Positions 7,933 through 16,976 of a DNA stretch of 64,000 nucleotides are shown here, piece after piece. The DNA comes from Lachnospiraceae bacterium (lineage in GTDB: Bacteria; Bacillota; Clostridia; Lachnospirales; Lachnospiraceae): assembly GCA_910575035.1 (NCBI GenBank), contig CAJTDL010000003.1:186001-250000 (forward strand), written 5' to 3'. A program made the translations under genes and the position numbers. Each line of letters opens with the position of its first letter. Positions within the stretch are counted from its first letter, which is position 1. The notes beneath the pieces are model-generated. The model ran no database searches. It had not been told where the DNA came from and saw only the letters and a program-made list of their open reading frames with translations.

Positions 7933-10275
7933 CTATTCCCCTGTCAGCAATACTTTGGGGGAAATTTTTTTAATCTTAAAAGACAGCAGGCAGGTAATCC
8001 CAAAAGCAAGCAGGACCAGCCCGGCCCCTCCCACAGCAATCAGTCCAATTGGAACCGTAAAGGTACACTTTACAATGCCAATGCTGTTTAAAAAAAATGC
8101 GGTCAATGGATTTATCACAAAACAGCATATCACCAGCCCCACAAGGGTTGAGAGCAGGACTGCCGGCAAAAAGGACAAGGACACCTGCAGAATAAGCTGC
8201 CTGGAAGTAAAGCCCAGCGCTTTTAAAATCCCATACTCCTGCCTCTTATTTCCCAGCATGTTCCGTACCAGCAAATACAGCACAAAGGTAATAATGATAA
8301 TGCTTAACAGGAGAATCGCCGCTACGATCGCTGCCATAAGGGAAACATATATACTCCCTGCCCCATCAACCGTTGCCTTTATATTTATCGTTGCATTCAC
8401 CCCGTTGGCAAAACGCCCTTTGATTTCAGAATGGAACGCTTCTATGTCCGTGCCATCTGTAAGGTTCAGGTAATAGCTGACATTTGGAAGGCTGCCCAGG
8501 CGTTCATAGCCTGACCGTACCATCAGGCAATCCTTGCCCAGGTTGTTGCTGATCTGCGTAAAACCTGAGATAAGATATGGCGCCTTTTGGCCATTTGCCG
8601 TCAGGACGATTGCATCCCCCAGCTCCAGTCCCTGTTCTTTTGCATATTTTGCGGCAACCACAATTTCATTTTCAAATTTGGGGAACCTTCCCTTCCATAC
8701 CACATCTTGATTGTTGGCTTTTGAGAAATCATCACAAACTGTTGCCATAAGGCTCAGGCCTCCCACATGCCGCACTTCTATGGAATGGTAAAGATAAAGC
8801 TTTTCCACACGGCTGTCCTGTTCCAGTTCCTGCTGAAATTCCTCCTCCATGCTGGCGTTGATATTGATACAGCTGTCCGCAATCTCGCCTACGATCATGT
8901 TAAGGAACGGTGTCATATCCATAATGATATTCTCCACCATCACGCCTGAAAACACCACCACCAAAGAAAGCGCCAGCATTGTAATGCAAATGGTAAGGTT
9001 GTGCCTTATATTTGAACAGGCTGCCTTTAAAGCCAGGGCAAAGGAAAGAGGCATTTTTGCAGTTTCCAAAGGAAAATGGTTTCCTTTAAAATTATGGGTC
9101 TGAAGGCCTTGCCGAAGGGCAACGACCGGCTCTGTCCTTCGGATCCTGCGGGAAGAAAGCCACACAGTAAAAACCACCGCCCCGCTTAAAATCAAGGCCA
9201 TAAAAAGCAGGGGAAACGGCAAAAAATGGATGTTATAGGGAATGCCTGTCTGTGACACCATCATATCATTTAAATAGGGAAACAGGCAATAGGAAAATCC
9301 TGCGCCTACCAAAGCGGCAAGCAGCGTGATTCCCAAAAACTGCATCCGGATCGAGGCCATTAATTGGCGGCTGGTATAGCCAATGGCCTTAAGGGTGCCC
9401 AGATTCCTCATATTTTCCTGAATATAATGGGTAATATTAGCCCCGGTCACCACAAGGGCAATGACAAGCACAAAAAAAGCCATTGCGCTTATAATGCCAG
9501 AGCAGACCATTTGCGAGATATAGCGGGACTGTGACACCAGCGCATAGGAATTGCTGACAGAGCGAAGGCCAGGGTATTGGGCTGACACCGTATTTTTCAG
9601 CATTGTCTCATAGCCCTCGCTTTCTGTTTTGTCTTTTAAACGTACAGAGCACAAGGTGGACTTTTGCGCATAGCCCGCCTCCTCCAGCTCCCTGTATTTA
9701 TCCTCTGTCAAAATAACCTGGCACATGAAACAGTTATGGGAGCCAGACATAACGCTGTTAAAAAATCCGCATACCGTATAAACGGCCTTTTTGCCCCCAA
9801 TGGAAATAGTAATCTCTTTGCCTATGGCTGTCTGGTCTGATTTGTATAGGATTGGCATATAAATGCCGCTTTGGAAATGGCTGTCCTCTAAAATCTCCAC
9901 CCTTCCAATGGAACGGGAAAGGGCTGCCTGCTTTTCCAAGAAAACAAATTCGGCATTGATCTCGCCGCCCCGATGGGCAAACACCCCTGCCATATGCAGG
10001 GAGGGCTCCAGGGAAAATCCGTCCGTACGCTTATCCTTTTCCAGCGTTTCCCTTAAAAAACCCTGCAGTTGGGGACTGTCCCCATCTACGGCTAGGGTAA
10101 CATGCTCTGCCTTCAGCCTGTTGTGGATACGGTCAAAATTTTGCTTATAGTCCATAGACAGCATCAGCCATAGGTTCAGCATAGCTGCCGCAAGCAACAT
10201 CAGCATGGCAATGGCAATCATCTGCCCCCTGGATTTGCGCAAATGCAGCCGTGCCAACAGAAATTTTTTCCTCAT
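7933..10275 (-). CDS. FtsX-type ABC transporter permease
   Basis: A 780-residue integral membrane protein. A first membrane helix (about 17-40) is followed by an extracellular MacB-like region, then a three-helix FtsX core at about 255-375, another helix with a second extracytoplasmic region (about 425-620), and a second FtsX core at about 640-775. The repeated LGTLKAIGYTSRQL and YGILKALGFTSRQL motifs mark the paired FtsX domains. It partners the ATPase encoded just upstream (64 bp gap). Such MacB/Bce-like exporters handle peptides, antibiotics or lipids. With a two-component system in the same operon, a role in envelope-stress or peptide response is inferred. Confidence 0.9.
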   Translation of the reverse strand: MRKKFLLARLHLRKSRGQMIAIAMLMLLAAAMLNLWLMLSMDYKQNFDRIHNRLKAEHVTLAVDGDSPQLQGFLRETLEKDKRTDGFSLEPSLHMAGVFAHRGGEINAEFVFLEKQAALSRSIGRVEILEDSHFQSGIYMPILYKSDQTAIGKEITISIGGKKAVYTVCGFFNSVMSGSHNCFMCQVILTEDKYRELEEAGYAQKSTLCSVRLKDKTESEGYETMLKNTVSAQYPGLRSVSNSYALVSQSRYISQMVCSGIISAMAFFVLVIALVVTGANITHYIQENMRNLGTLKAIGYTSRQLMASIRMQFLGITLLAALVGAGFSYCLFPYLNDMMVSQTGIPYNIHFLPFPLLFMALILSGAVVFTVWLSSRRIRRTEPVVALRQGLQTHNFKGNHFPLETAKMPLSFALALKAACSNIRHNLTICITMLALSLVVVFSGVMVENIIMDMTPFLNMIVGEIADSCININASMEEEFQQELEQDSRVEKLYLYHSIEVRHVGGLSLMATVCDDFSKANNQDVVWKGRFPKFENEIVVAAKYAKEQGLELGDAIVLTANGQKAPYLISGFTQISNNLGKDCLMVRSGYERLGSLPNVSYYLNLTDGTDIEAFHSEIKGRFANGVNATINIKATVDGAGSIYVSLMAAIVAAILLLSIIIITFVLYLLVRNMLGNKRQEYGILKALGFTSRQLILQVSLSFLPAVLLSTLVGLVICCFVINPLTAFFLNSIGIVKCTFTVPIGLIAVGGAGLVLLAFGITCLLSFKIKKISPKVLLTGE

Positions 10276-10339
10276 TTCCCCACCGTCCTTTCAAATGGGC
10301 AAAGGCAGGCATGCCATCCAAAAAGAAATTTTCCCATCC

Positions 10340-11098
10340 CTACCACCCCATTTCTGCAAGGAAGGCCGCAAGCGTCTCGTGCCTTGCCTGATCGCCATGT
10401 ACATAGCTGCCTAAATTGCATTCCCCCAGGATAACGCCGTCTTTTAAATACAAAATGCGGTTGCCCCTCCGTGCAGAACGCAGGTCATGGGTAACCATCA
10501 CGATACTTTGCCCCTGCCCATTCAATTTTGTCAGGGTATCCAGCACATCCAGCCCTGTTTTAGAGTTGAGCGCCCCTGTAGGCTCATCTGCAAAGAGGAT
10601 TTCCGGGCTGTTGATCAGCCCACGGACAATCCCTGCCCTCTGCGCTTCCCCGCCGGAGATCTGGGCTGGGAATTTTTTCTGTACCTCATCCGAAATCCCC
10701 ACCGCTGCAAACAATTCCCGCGCCCTCTCCAAAACTGCCTGTTTGCCCTTGCCAGCCAGCAGGCCTGCCGCCAAAACATTATCCATAACAGACATCCCAT
10801 CCACCAGGTAAATCTGCTGGAACACAAAGCCACAGTGCTTCCTGCGAAATACGGCAAGCCCATCCTGGCTCAAATCCGAGATCACCTGGCCTCCAAAGTC
10901 AATTTCTCCCAGCGTTGGCGTATCCATTCCGGAAAGGGCGTACAAAAGGGTGGATTTCCCAGCCCCGCTGGCTCCCATAATCACGGTAAAATCCCCCTGG
11001 TAAAGTTCCAGGTCAATGTTTTTCAGAACGTGCTGCAAAGCCCCTCCGCTGGAAAAGGACTTGCTGAGATTGCTGGTTTTTATCAATATTTTTTTCAT
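10340..11098 (-). CDS. ABC transporter ATP-binding protein (LolD/MacB type)
   Basis: A 252-residue nucleotide-binding subunit with Walker A GASGAGKST (near residue 42), Q-loop FVFQQIYL, signature ISGGEAQRAGI, Walker B ILFADEPTGAL and the switch His in MVTHD. A good AGGAGG precedes the ATG. It lies between the kinase and the FtsX permease genes with 63-64 bp gaps on each side, so it energises that permease. The EPTGALN motif is characteristic of the LolD/MacB/FtsE branch. Confidence 0.93.
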   Translation of the reverse strand: MKKILIKTSNLSKSFSSGGALQHVLKNIDLELYQGDFTVIMGASGAGKSTLLYALSGMDTPTLGEIDFGGQVISDLSQDGLAVFRRKHCGFVFQQIYLVDGMSVMDNVLAAGLLAGKGKQAVLERARELFAAVGISDEVQKKFPAQISGGEAQRAGIVRGLINSPEILFADEPTGALNSKTGLDVLDTLTKLNGQGQSIVMVTHDLRSARRGNRILYLKDGVILGECNLGSYVHGDQARHETLAAFLAEMGW

Positions 11099-11161
11099 GC
11101 AAAACCTCCTTTCGCACGTTCAATCCTACTCCTGGAATCCTTAAATGCCTTTAGGCAAACC

Positions 11162-12487
11162 TTAAATTTCCCTTAAATCAATTGCCAATCCCCCTCCGTC
11201 CTGCATCATGCCCTCATGGAATGCAATTGTGCCGCTCAAAGCAATCATGACGGTAACCCTTAGCCCATCCTTCCCATTCTGGACTGACAGCTTCCCCTGC
11301 ATCCCTTCCATAAAGTAATCTGCAATAAAAAGCCCCAGCCCCACTCCTTCTATCTTCTCAGCATTCTCCCCCCGTTTGAATTTCTCCTTCAAAAGAGGCA
11401 GCTCCCCTTCCTTTACGCCGCCGCCATAATCTTCCACACTGACCGCAAGGCAATCCCCTTCCCTGCGCACGCCAACTTCAATTTCCGTATCTGCGTATTT
11501 ATAGGAATTGGCAAAAATATTGTCAAATACCTGCTGCAGCCGCAGCCTGTCCGCATACAGAAGGCACTCTGGGACAGCCGGGATCACTGCGCGGCGGCGA
11601 TAATCTGCATTTCCCAAAATATATTCCAATTCTTGGCTCCCCATATCCTCCGGCGCCACCGTAAGCTGCTGCAGCTCCTCCAAAGTAGCCGTAAACAGAT
11701 TTGTAATCAGCCCGTTGATCTGATCTGCCTTCTGTATAATCTGCCCATAATTTTCCCTGCCCCTTTCCGTATCCGCAAGCGCCTCCCCCACCTCTGCAGC
11801 CGCCTTAATGCTTGCAACCGGCGTTTTAATATCATGGGAGAGCTTCGCCACAAGCTCCTTCTTGCTGGCATTGGCTTTCGCTTCCGCCTCCCTTGCTTTT
11901 TTCAGCTCAGCCCGCATCAGGTCAAAGCTCTCTGTAAATGCCCCAAACAGATTTTGCCTGTCCATTTCCAGTGGAATATCCAGGTCGCCGCCTGCAACCC
12001 GCTCTGCAAACCCTTCTAATTTATGGAATGGCTTTACAACTACCCGCTCCAAATACGCCAGGTACCCCACGCAGGCCGCCCCCTGCAGCAATATGGCGGC
12101 AGCCAAAACTGCCGCAGCCCTTTTCCTCCACAAGCCAAAAGCCTGCCCGCTGTCATTATATACCAGGATTTTTCCCACGGCCACACCGCCCGCCCAAAGA
12201 TCCAGTACTGTATCTCTATGGATAACCGCCTGATTAATGCTTTCGCTTAAGCCCATTTTGGTCCGGAACAACACCCTCCCATCCAGATCCACCACAACGT
12301 AATCCAAATCCGTGCAATTCTCATGGCTTTCCAATTCCCCCCAGCCTGCCTGCACAGACTGAACCGCTTCATTTACCTGGACGGCATCCTGCCGCCATTC
12401 CATCCCCTGCCCTGCCAAAAAAGCCACGCCCCCCAGCTCCAGCCCCAAAACCAACAGCAGGGCAGCCAAACCTCTCTTACCAATCAT
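11162..12487 (-). CDS. Sensor histidine kinase with HAMP domain
   Basis: A 441-residue membrane kinase. TM1 spans about 5-25, an extracytoplasmic sensor of about 100 residues follows, TM2 lies near 125-148, then a HAMP segment, the HisKA box with phospho-acceptor His in LSHDIKTPVASIKA, and the HATPase domain with N-box QQVFDNIFANSYKYA, G1 VEDYGGGV and G2 GVGLGLFIADYF. The start overlaps the stop of the response regulator by 4 bp. The sensor loop is much longer than in BceS-type kinases, so it probably senses directly rather than through the transporter. Confidence 0.93.
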   Translation of the reverse strand: MIGKRGLAALLLVLGLELGGVAFLAGQGMEWRQDAVQVNEAVQSVQAGWGELESHENCTDLDYVVVDLDGRVLFRTKMGLSESINQAVIHRDTVLDLWAGGVAVGKILVYNDSGQAFGLWRKRAAAVLAAAILLQGAACVGYLAYLERVVVKPFHKLEGFAERVAGGDLDIPLEMDRQNLFGAFTESFDLMRAELKKAREAEAKANASKKELVAKLSHDIKTPVASIKAAAEVGEALADTERGRENYGQIIQKADQINGLITNLFTATLEELQQLTVAPEDMGSQELEYILGNADYRRRAVIPAVPECLLYADRLRLQQVFDNIFANSYKYADTEIEVGVRREGDCLAVSVEDYGGGVKEGELPLLKEKFKRGENAEKIEGVGLGLFIADYFMEGMQGKLSVQNGKDGLRVTVMIALSGTIAFHEGMMQDGGGLAIDLREI

Positions 12488-13164
12488 CGCTTCCCTCCAC
12501 AGAATTTATACCCTTCCCCCCAAACCGTCTGGACATACTCCGGCCTGCCAGGCTCATGCTCAATGGCTTCCCTTATCTTCCGTATATGCACATTCAGCGT
12601 CCCATCCCCTGTAAATTTATCTTCCCAGACCTTCTCAAACAATTCCTGTTTCGTCACCACCTTATTTTCATTTTCGATTAAATAAGACAGCAGCCGAAAT
12701 TCCAGAGCCGTCAGCCGAACTCCCTCTCCGCCCACAGACACCTGCCTCCCCTCAAAATCCACCCTCAGCCAGCCATCCATATATTCCTTCTTCCTCCCCT
12801 GCCCCAGCCGCTTCAGAACCGCTTTCACCTTCGCCAGCAGTACCGCAAGGGAATAAGGCTTTTGCACATAATCATCCCCTCCCATATGAAACGCAATAAT
12901 CTGATCATCATCACTGGTCCGTGCCGAAAGGAACAATATTGGAACCTGCGTTTCCTCCCGCAGCTTTCTGCACAGCTCAAACCCGCTGCCATCCCCCAAA
13001 TTAATATCCAACAGCAGCATTTCCGCCGTATTTTCCCGAAAAAAATCCCAGCACCCTGCAACATCATATGCCACTGCCGTCTTAACCCCAAACAGGTTAA
13101 AATACTCCGCCGTGCTGTCTGCCAACAGCCTCTCGTCATCTATCATCAAGCAATCATATCTCAT
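12484..13164 (-). CDS. OmpR-family response regulator
   Basis: A 226-residue two-component regulator: receiver domain (acidic pair DDE, phospho-acceptor Asp in LLLDINLGDGSG, conserved Thr/Ser in LFLSART, Lys in YVQKPYS) and a C-terminal winged helix (LTALEFRLLSYLIENENKVVTKQELFEKVW). It is first in the operon and translationally coupled to the kinase by an ATGA overlap. It probably activates its own operon, including the ABC exporter; that target is inferred from position. Confidence 0.95.
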   Translation of the reverse strand: MRYDCLMIDDERLLADSTAEYFNLFGVKTAVAYDVAGCWDFFRENTAEMLLLDINLGDGSGFELCRKLREETQVPILFLSARTSDDDQIIAFHMGGDDYVQKPYSLAVLLAKVKAVLKRLGQGRKKEYMDGWLRVDFEGRQVSVGGEGVRLTALEFRLLSYLIENENKVVTKQELFEKVWEDKFTGDGTLNVHIRKIREAIEHEPGRPEYVQTVWGEGYKFCGGKR

Positions 13165-13193
13165 ATCCTGCCTCCATTCTATCCCCTAAAAAC

Positions 13194-13222
13194 ATTATAG
13201 CTTTTTATAGGAAGGTTCGCAA
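13194..13222 (-). promoter_or_regulatory. Promoter of the two-component/ABC operon
   Basis: Minus-strand -35 TTGCGA (13217-13222) and perfect -10 TATAAT (13194-13199) with a 17-bp spacer, about 30 bp upstream of the response regulator start. Confidence 0.65.
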
Positions 13223-13262
13223 GCTGCTGTAGGCCTTGGCTGGCTCTGGTGCTGTCCTGAAC

Positions 13263-13290
13263 GTTACTATTCATGGCCAATACCAGTAAC
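13263..13290. repeat. Second copy of the GTTACTATTCA repeat end
   Basis: The 11-mer that bounds the palindromic element at 7270-7414 recurs at 13263-13273 and is followed by an inverted AGTAAC at 13285-13290. Nearby GGCTATGCGG at about 13337 also matches sequence just outside the first element. It looks like a partial or diverged copy in the 237-bp gap before the response regulator. Confidence 0.45.
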
Positions 13291-13401
13291 TTAAGGGATG
13301 CTACAGGCAGGGGGTATGCGGCTGGCGGCAGGGATGGCTATGCGGACGTCTGGGTGGCGCTGAGGAAAGGAATACTCCGATATCTTTCTGGGAACGGGAG
13401 A

Positions 13402-15162
13402 TTAAAAATTCTTTTCGCAATATTCTTCCCAAATTTTTTCTTCTTCACTTCCATACAACGCTGCTTTCCCCTCTGGAGTGGTTGGTTCTTTTACATCACA
13501 CACTTCTGCGCGCAGCATAGACTGCATACACCAAGAATAAAGATTTTCAGAATACTCTTTCACAATCTTTTCCAATTCTTCACTTCCAAATGTTAAATTT
13601 CTCCCTACAATTTCCTCATTCAGTTTTTCTTGATCTATCAGTTCAAAGGATGGACATGGATAAACCATATTTTGTTGTTCATATTCTTGTTCATACCTTG
13701 CTTCCCTTTCATAGATTGCTGGAAGAATCCCATAATCACCAAGGGCGCTGTCATTTAATTTCCAATAATTGGGAATGAAAGATTCCCCTGACAGGTATTG
13801 TCTGACTGCTTCCTTATTTGTCCCTAATACCTGTTTATTAAAGCCTTTCAAATCAAATTCCTTTTCATTCCCATGATTTATGAAATAAGAAATCAGCACG
13901 GATGGATCATCACTATCCGCTTTCCCAAAGGTTTCAATCGCCGCAATAATGAGGGGCACTTTTAAATCATAATAGAAATCTTCCTGAATTATAGTCATCT
14001 GCCCTTCCATTTTGGGAGAAGCTACCGCTATTGATTGATCACTCAGCATATAATACAAATATTTTCCATACCTAGTAAGCAAGTTATCTTGCATAGATAT
14101 TCCGTATTCTGCACGTAAAACATTAGATAAAGACAGCGCGGAATCTTCTGAATAGAAATTTGCCAATCCGTTATATAGCCACAGGTTCGGTGCATACCGC
14201 AGGTTTCTTTGGCGGTTCATGCTGTCAAAAAATGCATGGTATAAAGTACGTGACATTCTTTCACAATCCTGGGCTTCTTCCATTTCAAGTGTCAGCGCTG
14301 CGCTGCCAGCCCCCACCCCACCCAAAATAGTATTATTATTTTCATCTGCACGTAAAAGAACTACCGGTGCCCTGGAACTTCCCCCAAACAGATTTTTATA
14401 ATATTCATAAAAAAGTTCTACTGCTTCTAAATCGTTGATATCTGCAGTATCTAATATGGACTGTTCTATATATAAAGCATCTTTTTCTTCTTTCATTGGA
14501 AGCTTTTCAAAGTTACCAAAACAGAATGCGGAATGATAAATTATATTGAATATATCCCAGTCTGGATTCTCCTTAGCAAAAGAAAATTCCTGGCCATTTT
14601 CTTTTACAAAAGGCATAATACTGTCCCATTCATATTTAGTATCCAATTTAAAATTAAGTTTAGATACTGATTGTTCAATTTCTAACGCTTCATCCTGCTC
14701 TACCAATGGAAGTGCAAGCACCTGATTTCCCTGAAACACAAGCAGATCTTCACAGAATGCCCCATACACTGTTCCCGCATCCGTATCTGCTTCCTCTCCC
14801 ATACGGACATCATATGTAAAAGTAAATGGTTCCACTTTGTCCAGCGGCCCTATTATCCAAGCATTTCCTGCTTCTTCTACAGTAACCTCTTTCCCAGATT
14901 TTGTAACACATTTTGGTTCGGATGCCAGAATCTCTGGCATCTGTAAGAAAAACTCTTTCTCCGTTCTGGTTATTTCCGGAATAATTTCCATTGCCACATT
15001 CACAATAGATGATGATGCAGACTCAGCATTAACCGTGTAATTAAGGGCATAGGCATCTTTTGAACTTGCATTAGGCCCTTTCCCTGCCAATACTAATAAA
15101 CCCAGCATTACTGTACATAAAACACCTGCCAGTATCCATATAATTTTCTTATTGTTTTTCAT
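13402..15162 (-). CDS. Membrane-anchored protein related to gluzincin peptidases, active site lost
   Basis: A 586-residue protein with an N-terminal membrane helix (about 6-26, no lipobox) and a long extracytoplasmic part. Its middle aligns with the upstream paralogue: SRTLYHAFFDSMN and PNLWLYNGLANFYSE occupy the places of the HExxH helix and the distal Glu helix of M1/M61-like metallopeptidases. Here the first His and the Glu are replaced by Arg and Leu, and the distal ligand Glu by Asn, so zinc catalysis is not expected. Its ribosome binding site lies in the end of the upstream gene (3-bp gap), so the two are co-translated. The function is unknown; the fold assignment is inference. Confidence 0.65.
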   Translation of the reverse strand: MKNNKKIIWILAGVLCTVMLGLLVLAGKGPNASSKDAYALNYTVNAESASSSIVNVAMEIIPEITRTEKEFFLQMPEILASEPKCVTKSGKEVTVEEAGNAWIIGPLDKVEPFTFTYDVRMGEEADTDAGTVYGAFCEDLLVFQGNQVLALPLVEQDEALEIEQSVSKLNFKLDTKYEWDSIMPFVKENGQEFSFAKENPDWDIFNIIYHSAFCFGNFEKLPMKEEKDALYIEQSILDTADINDLEAVELFYEYYKNLFGGSSRAPVVLLRADENNNTILGGVGAGSAALTLEMEEAQDCERMSRTLYHAFFDSMNRQRNLRYAPNLWLYNGLANFYSEDSALSLSNVLRAEYGISMQDNLLTRYGKYLYYMLSDQSIAVASPKMEGQMTIIQEDFYYDLKVPLIIAAIETFGKADSDDPSVLISYFINHGNEKEFDLKGFNKQVLGTNKEAVRQYLSGESFIPNYWKLNDSALGDYGILPAIYEREARYEQEYEQQNMVYPCPSFELIDQEKLNEEIVGRNLTFGSEELEKIVKEYSENLYSWCMQSMLRAEVCDVKEPTTPEGKAALYGSEEEKIWEEYCEKNF

Positions 15163-15165
15163 CCT

Positions 15166-16794
15166 TTATTCTCCTATCCTAACCGTATCTTTTAAGTATT
15201 CGTACCGCGCCATCGGATCCCCCATTTCACAGCCTGCTTTCTTTATTTTCAAGCAGTTCGCTTTCAGCAGTTCATCAATCAGTTCTGAATATTCGCGAAT
15301 CTTCTTTTCTGTTTCCAAATCTGCATAACTGGATTGCCCGAACTCACTATCTTTTTTTAGAGTTTCCAACTCTTCTTCAGACATTTTTTCAATTGGATAA
15401 TAATCTAATTCTGTATTGAGCCAGCTTCCCAGCATCCATTCTGCTGCATTCAGATGTTCAATGATTTCTGGATTATTTCTTGCCGTTTCTCCTAACTCCC
15501 AGAGTGGGATATCTTTTTTCCCAATAAAATAATCTTTCCAGTTTTTTTCAAAATCTGTTTCCAAAAGTTCCTTTACCATATCTTCCATAGAAAAAGAATC
15601 CCATTTGTAACAATTTAAAAATTTATTCAAGACACTGTCATTTCCAGCGATCGTTTCTAGTTCCTTTATCATAAGCGGCGCTTGTATATAGTGAAGAAAC
15701 TCCACTTGCGCCTGTGATTTTAATCCTCCTTCTTCCATTGGTGCAATTTGATATAAAAGCGGTTCTTTCCAGCGCATATAAAGGTATTGGTCATAAAGCT
15801 TTGCAAACTGCAAGTCCTCTTCCCATCCATACTCTGTCCTCATCGATTCCGGCATCTGCTGTAAAGCGGTATTTTCATAATAGGTTGCAAGCCCTTCTGT
15901 AAACCATAACAGCGGAGCCTTATGAATGGTCTGCCCTTGCAGGGAACTATCTAAGAATGCATGAAACATTCTATGGCTAAGAAGTTCCCAATCCCTTGCA
16001 TTTTGGGGATTAAAAGAAGCTCCTACACTATGTTTTCCTGCACCGCCTATCATTTGTTTTTCATCTGGCAAGAAAACAATATCATATTCCTTTTCTATAT
16101 GAAATAAATTTATATAATATGAAAACAATGATTTTAGCGCCTTTTCATATAAAGCCTCTTGCGGCCACGTTTCTTTTTGCGGAGTGTAAATGTTTAATTT
16201 ACCATTTTCCGCAGAAAGTGTATGCATTTCAAAATTTCCCATAGCAAAGCAATCGTTCATTAAATCATACAGATCTGCCCAAGTTACATCTTTCTCCGTT
16301 TTAAAAGGATTCACTTCCGTCCATCCTTTTACTGTTTCTATTTTTACAGACAATTGTTCCATCAATACTTCTTCATTAGAAAGTTCCTCTATATATGCTT
16401 CTTCTGGAAGCAGCAGCGTATGTAATCCATCAAATGAACAAAATTCATCTGTGACAGCGCCCTGCATACCATGTTTGCCATCTTCTCCCAAATTTACATA
16501 ATATTCCAATTTTTCTGTCTTTCCACTGTCAATCCACAAAACCTGCTCTTCCTGTCCTTCCAATTCTATATGTTCACCAACTGCTGGAAAACTAAATTTT
16601 CTTTTAGCAGAAGTGGATGGATTGGTAATCTTCAGTGTAACTGCTAACCGATTTTCTCCATAAGGTTTTAAATAGTATTCAAATATCCCAGGCCCTTCTT
16701 CTTTTTTTACGGATGAACACCCAACCAGCAACAGCATCCCTACAAACATAAAAAACTTTTGCATACGTCTTCTGTATGCTTTATCCATTTTCAA
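15166..16794 (-). CDS. Lipoprotein related to gluzincin peptidases, catalytic Glu replaced
   Basis: A 542-residue predicted lipoprotein: basic N-terminus, hydrophobic core and lipobox LLVGC with the lipidated Cys near residue 26. In the middle, SHRMFHAFLDSSL and LLWFTEGLATYYEN resemble the zinc helix and distal-ligand helix of M1/M61 gluzincins. His274, His278 and Glu300 are kept, but the catalytic Glu of HExxH is Arg275. Zinc may still bind, but normal hydrolysis is unlikely. A TTG start at 16794 sits 8 nt after AGGGG; an ATG two codons later is possible but more distant. First of a coupled pair with its paralogue downstream. Confidence 0.68.
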   Translation of the reverse strand: MKMDKAYRRRMQKFFMFVGMLLLVGCSSVKKEEGPGIFEYYLKPYGENRLAVTLKITNPSTSAKRKFSFPAVGEHIELEGQEEQVLWIDSGKTEKLEYYVNLGEDGKHGMQGAVTDEFCSFDGLHTLLLPEEAYIEELSNEEVLMEQLSVKIETVKGWTEVNPFKTEKDVTWADLYDLMNDCFAMGNFEMHTLSAENGKLNIYTPQKETWPQEALYEKALKSLFSYYINLFHIEKEYDIVFLPDEKQMIGGAGKHSVGASFNPQNARDWELLSHRMFHAFLDSSLQGQTIHKAPLLWFTEGLATYYENTALQQMPESMRTEYGWEEDLQFAKLYDQYLYMRWKEPLLYQIAPMEEGGLKSQAQVEFLHYIQAPLMIKELETIAGNDSVLNKFLNCYKWDSFSMEDMVKELLETDFEKNWKDYFIGKKDIPLWELGETARNNPEIIEHLNAAEWMLGSWLNTELDYYPIEKMSEEELETLKKDSEFGQSSYADLETEKKIREYSELIDELLKANCLKIKKAGCEMGDPMARYEYLKDTVRIGE

Positions 16795-16821
16795 TCATAT
16801 CACCCCTAACTACACAATCAT

Positions 16822-16894
16822 ACCTTATGAACAGCGAAGCTGTCTCCCCGCCCTGAAAGGGCATGCATTACGGGGTGCCCCAGAGGGTATAAGG
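16822..16894. other. Multi-stem intergenic fold between the mannosidase and lipoprotein genes
   Basis: CCTTAT (about 16823) and ATAAGG (about 16889) close a region holding a perfect ACAGC-GAA-GCTGT hairpin (16831-16843), a GCCCT-GAA-AGGGC hairpin (16850-16862) and CCCCG/CGGGG pairing. It is a three-way-junction-like fold lying in the leader of the lipoprotein pair on the minus strand. The 14-mer GCCCTGAAAGGGCA also occurs, inverted, in the hairpin element at 52658-52717. It could be a dispersed repeat or a leader RNA. Confidence 0.4.
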
Positions 16895-16902
16895 CGAGAA
16901 AC

Positions 16903-16926
16903 GCCCAGGCAGAATACTGCCTGGGC
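16903..16926 (-). terminator. Terminator of the alpha-mannosidase gene
   Basis: A perfect 10-bp GC-rich stem (16903-16912 with 16917-16926) and 4-nt loop, 50 bp after the mannosidase stop, followed by GTTTCTC on the minus strand. The U-tract is short. Confidence 0.65.
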
Positions 16927-16976
16927 ATATGCTTAGTAACCATTTAAGCAAGCTGAACTGTTACCATGTTCATTCT

